Source: Bacillota bacterium
Lineage (GTDB): Bacteria > Bacillota > UBA4882 > UBA8346
Direction of reading: 5' to 3'
Length of the DNA: 12,753 nt
Assembly: GCA_003501365.1 (NCBI GenBank)
Contig: DNPP01000367.1
Coordinates: 1 to 12,753 of the forward strand
How positions within the stretch are numbered: position 1 is the first letter of the stretch; each line of letters begins with the position of its first letter. The notes under the pieces were generated by a model that ran no database searches, was not told the origin of the DNA, and saw nothing but the letters and a program-made list of their open reading frames with translations. Made by a program: the position numbers and the translations under genes. This document shows, one piece after another, positions 1-6,749 of this stretch.

Positions 1-43
1 TAATTTTTGGATTTAAATTGAATGAAATTAATTATCCGTAATA

Positions 44-71
44 TTGAAAAAATCATTTTTTGCTTTATGAT
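44..71 (+). promoter_or_regulatory. candidate promoter of the GntR regulator gene
   Basis: TTGAAA at 44-49 and TATGAT at 66-71 are separated by 16 bp in very AT-rich DNA, giving a plausible sigma-A-type promoter whose transcript would begin near 78, just before the palindrome at 80-90. A second possibility is TTGCTT at 60-65 with TATGAT at 83-88 (17-bp spacer); in that case the palindrome overlaps the -10 box. Both arrangements fit repression from the palindrome. AT-rich DNA yields such boxes by chance, so confidence is modest. Confidence 0.35.
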
Positions 72-79
72 TAAAGAGG

Positions 80-90
80 CTATATGATAG
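80..90. promoter_or_regulatory. candidate GntR operator (site 1)
   Basis: CTATATGATAG is an imperfect palindrome 25 bp upstream of the GntR start codon. It matches 10 of 11 bases of CTATCTGATAG, the core of the longer perfect palindrome at 843-853 before the next gene. Two near-identical dyads upstream of a FadR-type regulator and its neighbour are the usual sign of an autoregulated operator. Binding by this regulator is inferred, not shown. Confidence 0.5.
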
Positions 91-115
91 CAGATAGGAG
101 ACGGGTAAGGTTCAG

Positions 116-796
116 ATGAAAAAAATCAAACGCTTACCGTTGCAATCCGAGATCATTGAGTACGTTAAAACATATATCGAAGAAAATAATTTAAAAACTG
201 GCGATAGACTACCTTCTCAAGGTCAGATGATAGAAATGATGGGAGTTAGCAGGTCTTCACTGCGAGAGGCCCTTAAAGTCTTGGAAACTAAAAATATCAT
301 TGAAATCTTGAATGGGAAAGGCGTTTATGTCAAAAATGGTTCTCCAAATGAATTTTTGGCGCAGATTGAGTTTGGCAAGGAAAAAGAGTCCATTCTTGAG
401 CTTCTGGAAGCTCGAAAAATACTGGAACGCGAAATTATTCATTTGGTTATTCAAAATGCCGGCGAGGAAGAATTGAATGCGATTGAAGAAATTCTTTCCA
501 TAATTTTGGCAAAGTATGAAAAAGGTGAAAGACAAAATATAGAGGATAAACAGTTTCATCTGGCAATATATAACGCATGCCATAACCGGATCATGTATCA
601 ATTAATTATTTCCGTAGAAAATCTGTTGGCTAAGTTGTGGGAATTCCCGTTGGGATTGAAAGAACCGTTTACCGATACGATCCCGCTGCATAAAGAACTA
701 TTTATCCAGATTCGCAGACGTAATGTAAAAAAAGCCCAAGCGATAAACGATAAAATCATTCATATGATTTGCGATGAAATAAAAATCGCTTACTAA
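116..796 (+). CDS. GntR-family transcriptional regulator, FadR subfamily (FCD domain)
   Basis: A 226-residue DNA-binding regulator, the normal length for the FadR subfamily. Residues about 9-75 form the GntR winged helix: GDRLPSQ at 29-35, the recognition-helix region GVSRSSLREALKVLE at 43-57, and the wing NGKGVYV at 66-72. Residues about 90-220 are the all-helical FCD effector domain. LLEAR at 96-100 and D144/H148 (DKQFH), H192 (PLHKEL) and H216 are candidates for the metal-binding set seen in many FCD proteins. The start has AAGG at 107-110, five bases upstream. It is the first gene of the cluster and has a matching palindrome before itself and before the peptidase gene, so it most likely represses itself and the peptidase/transport operon. 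The effector cannot be read from sequence; FCD proteins usually bind small carboxylates, and an amino acid, peptide product or sugar acid would all fit. Confidence 0.93.
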   Translation: MKKIKRLPLQSEIIEYVKTYIEENNLKTGDRLPSQGQMIEMMGVSRSSLREALKVLETKNIIEILNGKGVYVKNGSPNEFLAQIEFGKEKESILELLEARKILEREIIHLVIQNAGEEELNAIEEILSIILAKYEKGERQNIEDKQFHLAIYNACHNRIMYQLIISVENLLAKLWEFPLGLKEPFTDTIPLHKELFIQIRRRNVKKAQAINDKIIHMICDEIKIAY

Positions 797-839
797 ATGA
801 ATGATCTATGAAGTAATGAAAATACTGATATGAAGTGTC

Positions 840-856
840 ATGCTATCTGATAGCAT
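840..856. promoter_or_regulatory. candidate GntR operator (site 2), perfect palindrome
   Basis: ATGCTATCTGATAGCAT is a perfect inverted repeat of two 8-bp arms around one base. It lies in the 92-bp gap between the regulator and the peptidase, about 30 bp before the peptidase start. Its centre CTATCTGATAG recurs with one change at 80-90. No convincing -35/-10 pair is visible in this gap, so the site could block transcription coming from the regulator's promoter as well as a local promoter. The same dyad could form a short RNA hairpin, but no T-run follows, so termination is unlikely. Confidence 0.6.
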
Positions 857-888
857 ATACCATTTTATAAAAAAGAGGAATGATGAAA

Positions 889-1887
889 ATGCTTTTGGAA
901 GAGCTCACGCAAACCTTTGGCGTCAGCGGTTATGAAAAAGGCGTCGCTGAATTGATTGTTAAAAATATCCAAAATAATGTGGATGAAATAAGAACAGATA
1001 CCCTCGGCAACGTCATTACTTTAAAGAAAGGCAATGGAGACTGCAAAAAAAACATCATGGTAGTTAGTCATATGGATGAAATCGGTTTTTCGGTCATGAA
1101 AATTACCGATGAGGGTTTCTTGAAGGTCAAAAAAATGGGCGGCATATCGGCCCATACTTCATATATGAACCGGATTCGGTTTAAAAACGGGGTTGGCGGA
1201 GTGATCGGCTGCAGTGAGAAGATTGAGAAAATTGAAGCTGCGGATATTCATAAACTTTATGTTGATATCGGAGCCGGCTTTAAAAAGGATGCCGAAGCAT
1301 TGATCAAGGTAGGTGAACCTGCCTGTTATGTCGGCGAATATCAGAGATTGGCGGGTAACTGTGTCACCGCTAAGGCGCTTGATGATCGAATTGGTTGCTA
1401 TATTTTAATTGAAACCCTTCGAAAATCGGCCAAGTTCTATAATGATGTATATTTTGTATTTTCCGTTCAGGAGGAAGTCGGATTGGTAGGTGCTACTACC
1501 GCATCAAGCCGTTTAAATCCGGATATCGGAATTGCCGTTGATATAACCGGTGCTTTTGATACACCGGATAACAGGGATGGTAGTGCGGTATTGGGCGGGG
1601 GAGCGGCTATTAAGGTCGTCGATAATTTAGTGATCTGTGATGAATATTTAGTAGCTGAAATGGCAAGTTGCGCTCAGTCCAATCATATCGCATATCAGAT
1701 GGATGTCTTGGCAGGCGGGGGAACTGATGCCGGCGCTATCAACAAATCCAATTATGGTGTCAAATCCGGCGGCATATCAATTCCCACTCGGTATGGTCAC
1801 AGTCCCCATGCTATTGTCAATATGGATGATGTGAATGCTTGTATAGAATTACTGTCTGCTTTTGTAAACCGTGAATTTTCTTGTTGA
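889..1887 (+). CDS. M42-family metallo-aminopeptidase (glutamyl aminopeptidase / PepA-FrvX-like)
   Basis: A cytoplasmic M42 peptidase, a co-catalytic metal enzyme that removes N-terminal residues from short peptides and usually forms a large tetrahedral dodecamer. Numbering from the first possible ATG at 880, it shows FGVSGYE at 13-19, the metal-ligand motif HMDEIGF with H64 and D66, the bridging Asp in ALDDRIG (168/169), catalytic EE at 198-199 (QEEVGLVGA), a ligand Asp in VDIT (221), and the C-terminal RYGHSPH with H307. The set is complete, so the enzyme should be active. Three in-frame ATGs occur at 880, 883 and 889. The GAGG at 875-878 is only 1 base from 880 and 4 from 883 but 10 from 889, so 889 (MLLEELTQTFGVSGYE) is preferred; it gives 332 residues. 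There is no signal peptide. Some relatives are annotated as endoglucanase CelM, but the fold and motifs are those of a peptidase. Placement before a peptide importer suggests it degrades imported peptides. Confidence 0.93.
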   Translation: MLLEELTQTFGVSGYEKGVAELIVKNIQNNVDEIRTDTLGNVITLKKGNGDCKKNIMVVSHMDEIGFSVMKITDEGFLKVKKMGGISAHTSYMNRIRFKNGVGGVIGCSEKIEKIEAADIHKLYVDIGAGFKKDAEALIKVGEPACYVGEYQRLAGNCVTAKALDDRIGCYILIETLRKSAKFYNDVYFVFSVQEEVGLVGATTASSRLNPDIGIAVDITGAFDTPDNRDGSAVLGGGAAIKVVDNLVICDEYLVAEMASCAQSNHIAYQMDVLAGGGTDAGAINKSNYGVKSGGISIPTRYGHSPHAIVNMDDVNACIELLSAFVNREFSC

Positions 1888-1908
1888 AAAATCACGGTCA
1901 TTTTTTTT
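1868..1908 (+). terminator. Rho-independent terminator or attenuator overlapping the peptidase stop codon
   Basis: A 13-bp stem with one A-A mismatch pairs 1868-1880 (ACCGTGAATTTTC) with 1886-1898 (GAAAAATCACGGT) around a TTGTT loop, and is followed by CA and eight T at 1901-1908. The stop codon sits at the loop/3' arm boundary. It is the strongest terminator-like structure in the window and separates the regulator/peptidase transcript from the transporter genes, either fully or as a partial attenuator. A second CCGTGAT at 1919-1925 could pair with the 3' arm instead. Confidence 0.75.
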
Positions 1909-1925
1909 ATTCATCGGTCCGTGAT

Positions 1926-1935
1926 GGGTATACCC
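1926..1935. promoter_or_regulatory. short palindrome upstream of the binding-protein gene
   Basis: GGGTATACCC is a perfect 10-bp palindrome between the terminator and the strong ribosome binding site at 1958-1964 (AAGGAGG, 8 bases before ATG 1973). It could be a small operator for the transporter genes. It does not resemble the CTATCTGATAG sites, and no clear promoter boxes surround it. A 10-bp palindrome can arise by chance. Confidence 0.25.
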
Positions 1936-1972
1936 GTTAGGAGCATATATCAAAAAAAAGGAGGTTTTATCA

Positions 1973-3604
1973 ATGAGAAACAGGATTTTTGTATTAGTGT
2001 TGGTGGTATTATTCGCTTTCACCGTATTGGGCCAAGCTGGTAGTGCAGCCCCATCTGTAACAATAAGGGTTGCTGTACCCACTGATCCGGAATCGTTTGA
2101 TTCATCAAAGAGAGCAGAAGAGGTTGGTAATACCATTATTCAGGAAACACAGGAAGGACTGGTTCGTCTGGGGCCGGGCTTAAAAATTATGCCGGCCGGC
2201 GCTACCAAATGGGAAGTATCCAAGGATGGATTGACCTGGACATTTCATTTGCGTAACTATACCTATTCCGATGGAGTCAAGGTGAAAGCAGCCGATTATG
2301 TTTACGCAGCCCAACGGTTGTTTGATCCAGCCACCACTGCCGATAGTGCCGGTATATTTTACTGCATCAAAGGTGGCGAAGCCTATAATTCCAATAAAGG
2401 AACTGCAGCCGGTGTCGATGTGAAGGCTTTGGATGATAATACGGTCCAATATCACCTGAACCAGCCGGTACCGTACTTTGATCAACTCGCTAATTTTATA
2501 TGCTTGTTGCCTTTGCGTAAAGAACTGGTGGAAAAAGCCGGGTCTACTTATGGCAGTGATCCCAAACAAATGGTATTTTGTGGACCTTTTGTAGTGGACC
2601 AATGGATTCGGGGTTCCAAGATTATTCTAAAGAAAAACCCCAAATTTTGGGATGCCAAACGGGTTAAAATTGATGAAGTCATCGTGAATATTGTTCCGGA
2701 ACAGGCGACTATGGAACAACTCTTTGCCAGTAAGCAGATTGATGTCATTCAGAATGTCCGGGCGGAATTTGCGGCCCAACTTAAGGGCAAAGCAAAATCC
2801 GGTGAACTAGGCAGTATTGTGGCTTATTATCCGCGGATACGCTATATTGCTTTTAACAATAAGGACAAAACCAAATTATTTACCAATGCTAAGGTACGTC
2901 AGGCATTTTCATTAGCCATCGATAGGGAATCTTTTACTAAGAATATACTTAAAATGGATGTGCCGGCTTATGGTTTTGTTCCCTACGGCCTCAGCAATGG
3001 CAACCAACTCTTCCGTACCAGTGTGCCTGAACCCTTAAAAGCTCTGAAAAATGAGGATCCTAAAAAATTATTGCAACAGGGCCTTAAAGAATTGAGAATG
3101 GATCCCACCCAACCGGTTGAAGTAACTTTTCTACAACGTAATTCCAGCGCCACTGAACGGTTATATGGTGAATTTTATCAAGATCAATGGCAGAAAAGAC
3201 TTGGTGTGAAGGTTAAATTGGATGTAGCCTTGGACATCCCAACCTTCAATCAATCGATTCATAAGGGCGAGTTCCAAGTGGCTTCCACTGGATGGGGCGC
3301 GGATTATAATGATCCGATGACCTTCATGGAACTTGGCTTAAGCGGTTCGCCCAATAATGCTTCATTCTTCTCCAATACAGAATATGACAAATTGGTCCAA
3401 CAAGCCATGGTCATGTCCGATATGAAAAAACGCCTGGAGTTATTCAAAAAGGCGGAAAAGATTTTTGTGGTAGATGAGGCAGCAATAGCACCTTTGTCCT
3501 TCACTATCCGGTCGGTCTACTTTAACGGCAAGCTAAAGGGGCTGCTTTCCCAGGCGGGAGGACCGATTTTTGAACTCAGGGATGCCTATATGGCAACAAA
3601 ATAA
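1973..3604 (+). CDS. oligopeptide ABC transporter, extracytoplasmic substrate-binding protein (OppA/DppE-like, SBP family 5)
   Basis: A 543-residue family-5 solute-binding protein that captures substrate outside the membrane and delivers it to the permeases encoded downstream. A Sec signal peptide spans residues 1-25 (basic RNR, hydrophobic core, likely cut after GSA25). There is no lipobox Cys, unlike the lipid-anchored homologues of monoderm Gram-positives. The family-5 signature region is at about 94-116 (LRNYTYSDG then AADYVYAAQRLFDP). Near the C-terminus GWGADYNDP places D444 where E. coli OppA has Asp419, which salt-bridges the peptide alpha-amino group, and SPNNASFF follows as in OppA/DppE. 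This favours peptides over oligosaccharides, although some family members bind sugars. The start is fixed by AAGGAGG 8 bases upstream. A terminator-like hairpin precedes the gene and another follows it, consistent with expression at a different level from the permeases. Confidence 0.94.
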   Translation: MRNRIFVLVLVVLFAFTVLGQAGSAAPSVTIRVAVPTDPESFDSSKRAEEVGNTIIQETQEGLVRLGPGLKIMPAGATKWEVSKDGLTWTFHLRNYTYSDGVKVKAADYVYAAQRLFDPATTADSAGIFYCIKGGEAYNSNKGTAAGVDVKALDDNTVQYHLNQPVPYFDQLANFICLLPLRKELVEKAGSTYGSDPKQMVFCGPFVVDQWIRGSKIILKKNPKFWDAKRVKIDEVIVNIVPEQATMEQLFASKQIDVIQNVRAEFAAQLKGKAKSGELGSIVAYYPRIRYIAFNNKDKTKLFTNAKVRQAFSLAIDRESFTKNILKMDVPAYGFVPYGLSNGNQLFRTSVPEPLKALKNEDPKKLLQQGLKELRMDPTQPVEVTFLQRNSSATERLYGEFYQDQWQKRLGVKVKLDVALDIPTFNQSIHKGEFQVASTGWGADYNDPMTFMELGLSGSPNNASFFSNTEYDKLVQQAMVMSDMKKRLELFKKAEKIFVVDEAAIAPLSFTIRSVYFNGKLKGLLSQAGGPIFELRDAYMATK

Positions 3605-3645
3605 ATTTCGCCATGAAATAAATAATAAAAACTAGAACGAGACTG

Positions 3646-3707
3646 CGGAGGCTGTATATTTCTTATTGACTAAAATAATTTTATGACAGCCTCTGTAGCC
3701 ATTTTTT
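3646..3707 (+). terminator. intercistronic hairpin with T-run between binding protein and permease genes
   Basis: CGGAGGCTGT (3646-3655) pairs with ACAGCCTCTG (3686-3695), 10 bp including one G-U, around a 30-base AT-rich loop; six T follow at 3702-3707 after a 6-base gap. It lies in the 118-bp gap after the binding-protein stop. Such hairpins after a binding-protein gene commonly protect the upstream mRNA and let only part of the transcription continue. The long loop and the gap before the T-run make it a weak terminator, so processing or stabilisation is as likely. Confidence 0.5.
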
Positions 3708-3722
3708 AAGGGAGGTCCACTG

Positions 3723-4673
3723 ATGTTACGCTTCATTCTGCAGCGATTTGGTTATCTCGTGCTGACATTGTGGGTTATTGCCACGGCCACTTTTTTTTTG
3801 ATGAACACATTACCGGGAGACCCGGTTCAGACGGGAACGAAACTGTTGCCGGAACAGGTGGCCCAGAACTTGCGGGCAAAATGGGGATTAGACAAGCCAG
3901 TTATCGTAAGATATGGCATTTATTTTAAAAATTTGCTTCATGGTAATTTGGGTGAATCCATGAAGACTGTCGGTGTTACTGCCAATCAGATCATCAAGGA
4001 ACGTTTCCCGGTTTCGGCCAGACTGGGGCTGCAGGCAATTCTTACAGGATTGATCATTGGTTTGGTTTTGGGAATCCTGGCGGCCTTTAAGCGAAACACC
4101 TGGGTTGATTATTTGGTGATTTTCATTGCCATAATGGGTGTTTCTGTACCAAGCTTTGTCTTGGCCGCTTTATTACAGAGATTTCTGGGGGGGCACTTTA
4201 TTTTCCCGATTATCGGATGGCCATCTGACAATGTCTGGTTCTCCGGTTGGGAATACACCATTTTACCGACTTTAGCGTTATCATTTTGGAGCATTGCCAC
4301 CTATTCCAGGTATATGCGGACATCGGTCCTGGAAGTAATCAACAGTGACTATATTCTCACCGCTAAAGCCAAGGGTTTATCAAACTTCCAAATCATTCGA
4401 AATCACATTTTACGCAACAGTATTACGCCGATTATCTCTATTTTTGCACCCTCATTAGCGGCGGTTGTAACCGGATCTTTTGTGATCGAGACCATTTTTT
4501 GCCTGCCCGGATTGGGAATGTATTTTGTACAGAGCATTGCTGGGCGTGATTTCATTATGATAATGGCGACTACGATCTTTTTTTCATTTTTATTCATTCT
4601 TTCCATTGTTCTGATGGATATTGTATATGGGTTGATTGATCCTAGAATACGAACAACCGAAACGCCAAAATAA
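3723..4673 (+). CDS. oligopeptide ABC transporter permease (OppB/DppB-like)
   Basis: A 316-residue integral membrane subunit, the usual DppB/OppB length. The N-terminus (MLRFILQRFGYLVLTLWVI, then FFLMNTLPGDP) is the classical first transmembrane helix and periplasmic entry of this family, and about six membrane segments can be read. The cytoplasmic EAA loop that contacts the ATPases is DYILTAKAKGLSNFQIIRNH, near residues 209-228, followed by the expected N-S-ITPIIS. The protein ends in a charged cytoplasmic tail (IDPRIRTTETPK). The start has GGGAGG at 3710-3715, seven bases upstream. It pairs with the DppC-like protein encoded next to form the transmembrane channel. Nothing is missing. Confidence 0.95.
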   Translation: MLRFILQRFGYLVLTLWVIATATFFLMNTLPGDPVQTGTKLLPEQVAQNLRAKWGLDKPVIVRYGIYFKNLLHGNLGESMKTVGVTANQIIKERFPVSARLGLQAILTGLIIGLVLGILAAFKRNTWVDYLVIFIAIMGVSVPSFVLAALLQRFLGGHFIFPIIGWPSDNVWFSGWEYTILPTLALSFWSIATYSRYMRTSVLEVINSDYILTAKAKGLSNFQIIRNHILRNSITPIISIFAPSLAAVVTGSFVIETIFCLPGLGMYFVQSIAGRDFIMIMATTIFFSFLFILSIVLMDIVYGLIDPRIRTTETPK

Positions 4674-4701
4674 GTAACTCTTTAATCGATGCAAACAAGA
4701 T

Positions 4702-4710
4702 AGGAGGAGG
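4702..4710 (+). promoter_or_regulatory. orphan Shine-Dalgarno-like sequence
   Basis: AGGAGGAGG is a near-ideal ribosome binding site in the 124-bp gap between the two permease genes, but no ATG, GTG or TTG lies at a usable distance, and the DppC frame has a stop at 4729. GGAGGTC recurs at 4782-4788 before the likely true start. It may be a relic of an earlier start or duplication, or a ribosome standby site. Confidence 0.3.
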
Positions 4711-4797
4711 TCTACCCTTTTCATTCGATAAAATTTCGTTTGGGGACAGCCCCTTCAAAATATAAAAAATGGCAAGATGGCGGAGGTCGTTTACACA

Positions 4798-5718
4798 ATG
4801 CAAATACAATATGACCCTGAACTGTTTGAAGTCGTCGGCTCTGACCGGACGGTTTCGGACAGTTTGGTAAAACCCAGCATTACTTATTGGCAGGATGCCT
4901 GGAGAAGGCTGAGAAAAAATAAAGTGGCCCTAATTTCATTGTATGTATTAATTGTCATCATGTTATTATGTGCCTTTATTCCTATATTTTCCAAGACTAG
5001 TTTTACTGAGCAGGCAACGGAGCTCGCCAATCAACCGCCCAGTGCTCAGCATTGGTTTGGTATGGACGAGCTTGGCCGGGATATTTTTGTGCGAATATGG
5101 CTCGCTGGCCGGGTTTCGATTATCATTGGTTTAGGCGGAGCATTAATTTCGTTGATTATAGGTTCTTTATACGGAGGAATCAGTGGCTATGTAGGAGGTT
5201 TGGCCGACGATATCATGATGCGGATCGTAGAAGTAATTTTGGGGATCCCTTATTTGATCATTGTTGTTTTGGTTTCGCTCGCACTTGGTAAGGGGTTGCC
5301 TGCACTAATTATTGCCTTATGCATCACCAGTTGGACGGATTTGGCCCGTTTGGTGAGAGGGCAGGTGCTCCAGTTGAAACAGAGTGAATATGTTTTAGCT
5401 TCCAGGGCTCTGGGAGCCAGTCCTTTGCGGATTATCCTCCGGCATCTATTACCCAATTCCATGAGCATCATTATTGTCAATATTACATTTGCGGTCCCGA
5501 TCTTTATTTTTTCCGAGGCTTTTTTGAGCTTTATCGGACTCGGGATTCAACCTCCCTTTACGAGCTGGGGCGCAATGGCTTCGTTAGGGCAACAACAAAT
5601 GTCATACTATCCGCATGAATTAATCTTTCCGGCTCTTGCCATCAGTCTTACGATGTTGACTTTTAATCTGCTTGGAGATGGGCTTCGGGATTCCTTAGAT
5701 CCGAAACTTCGTCAGTAG
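4798..5718 (+). CDS. oligopeptide ABC transporter permease (OppC/DppC-like)
   Basis: The second membrane subunit of the importer. A cytoplasmic N-terminal segment with YWQDAWRRLRKNKVALISL leads into the first membrane helix, as in DppC/OppC. This is followed by HWFGMDELGRDIFVRIWLAGRVS, the hallmark of the family, split here at about residues 83-105 counted from 4777. The EAA loop reads EYVLASRALGASPLRIILRH, followed by LLPNS, and the C-terminus GDGLRDSLDPKLRQ is typical. Two starts are possible: ATG 4777 has no recognisable ribosome binding site, while ATG 4798 (MQIQYDPELF) has GGAGG at 4782-4786, 11 bases away, so 4798 is preferred, giving 306 residues instead of 313. Eleven bases separate its stop from the first ATPase gene. 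Confidence 0.93.
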   Translation: MQIQYDPELFEVVGSDRTVSDSLVKPSITYWQDAWRRLRKNKVALISLYVLIVIMLLCAFIPIFSKTSFTEQATELANQPPSAQHWFGMDELGRDIFVRIWLAGRVSIIIGLGGALISLIIGSLYGGISGYVGGLADDIMMRIVEVILGIPYLIIVVLVSLALGKGLPALIIALCITSWTDLARLVRGQVLQLKQSEYVLASRALGASPLRIILRHLLPNSMSIIIVNITFAVPIFIFSEAFLSFIGLGIQPPFTSWGAMASLGQQQMSYYPHELIFPALAISLTMLTFNLLGDGLRDSLDPKLRQ

Positions 5719-5729
5719 GGGGGAACAAT

Positions 5730-6749
5730 ATGGCTAATTTACTTGAAGTAAAAGATCTGCGGGTTTCATATCACACCTATGCTGGAGAAGTCCATGCAGT
5801 CAGAGGAGTATCCTTAGAGGTGGACAAAGGCGAATCTGTGGCAATCGTGGGCGAATCCGGCTGCGGCAAAACAGTTACCTCTAAAAGTATTATGGGTTTG
5901 ATTTCGATGCCGCCCGGCGAAATCAAAAAGGAGAGTCGGATTCTTTTTGAAGGCAAAGATTTATTGGATTTTTCCGAAAAGGAATGGCAGAAATTCAGAG
6001 GCGCTGAAGCGGGTATGATTTTTCAGGATCCGATGACTTCATTGAATCCCCTGATGAAAGTGGGGAAACAAATCATGGAAGGTTTAATCATTCACCGTGC
6101 AATGACCCGCAAAGAAGCTTTGCAGGAAGCCGTTCATATGCTGGAAATCGTGAATATCCCAAATGCCAAAGCCAGAATAGAGGATTATCCCTATCAATTT
6201 TCCGGCGGTATGCGGCAAAGAGTAATGATAGCAATGGCACTGGCTTGTAATCCCAAATTATTGATTGCGGATGAACCCACTACAGCTCTGGATGTGACAA
6301 TTCAAGCCCAGATCTTGGAATTATTGCAGGACATCCAAGAAAAATTCAATACCGCGATTATCTTAATCACCCATGACCTCGGTATTGTTGCCGGTTCTGT
6401 CGAACGGGTCATCGTGATGTATGCCGGACAAATTATTGAACAAGCCACTGTGGAAGAACTATTCCACCAACCCCGGCATCCCTATACTGAGGCTCTTTTA
6501 AGGGCTGTGCCGGGCCTAAAACTTAAAAACAAGAGTCCGCTCGCTTCTATCCACGGTAAGCCCCCGGATCTGCTTGCTCCGCCGTCAGGATGCGCTTTTG
6601 CGAGCAGATGCAGATTCTGCATGAAGATCTGTAAAACAGTGCCTCCGTCAATGACTCGGTTTAACGATGGTCATAAGGCATCCTGCTGGTTATACCATGA
6701 TCAGGCGCCCAAAGTTGATCTGGGCATGGAAATCGGGGAGGTTATATAA
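5730..6749 (+). CDS. oligopeptide ABC transporter ATP-binding protein (OppD/DppD-like)
   Basis: A 339-residue ATPase that powers import from the cytoplasmic face. It has Walker A GESGCGKT at 41-48, Q-loop region MIFQDPMTSLNP, ABC signature FSGGMRQR, Walker B LLIADEP followed by D-loop TTALDVTIQAQ, and switch His in ITHD. The C-terminal oligopeptide-transporter extension holds a cysteine cluster, GCAFASRCRFCMKIC, plus a further Cys in KASCWLY. In DppD-type proteins such cysteines can carry a 4Fe-4S cluster; here an extra Cys lies between the usual ones. The ribosome binding site is the G-run at 5718-5723. The stop overlaps the start of the next gene by one base (TAATG), indicating translational coupling with its partner ATPase. 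Confidence 0.95.
   Translation: MANLLEVKDLRVSYHTYAGEVHAVRGVSLEVDKGESVAIVGESGCGKTVTSKSIMGLISMPPGEIKKESRILFEGKDLLDFSEKEWQKFRGAEAGMIFQDPMTSLNPLMKVGKQIMEGLIIHRAMTRKEALQEAVHMLEIVNIPNAKARIEDYPYQFSGGMRQRVMIAMALACNPKLLIADEPTTALDVTIQAQILELLQDIQEKFNTAIILITHDLGIVAGSVERVIVMYAGQIIEQATVEELFHQPRHPYTEALLRAVPGLKLKNKSPLASIHGKPPDLLAPPSGCAFASRCRFCMKICKTVPPSMTRFNDGHKASCWLYHDQAPKVDLGMEIGEVI

Noticed and set aside
1849..2136. Antisense ORF of 95 codons spanning the peptidase end and signal-peptide region
   Set aside because: It crosses the terminator hairpin, the intergenic gap and the SBP start, and its product is low in recognisable features; no start signal supports it.
3646..3695. Inverted repeat as a complete miniature transposable element
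   Set aside because: It is only about 50 bp with no flanking direct repeat and is better explained as an intercistronic RNA hairpin.
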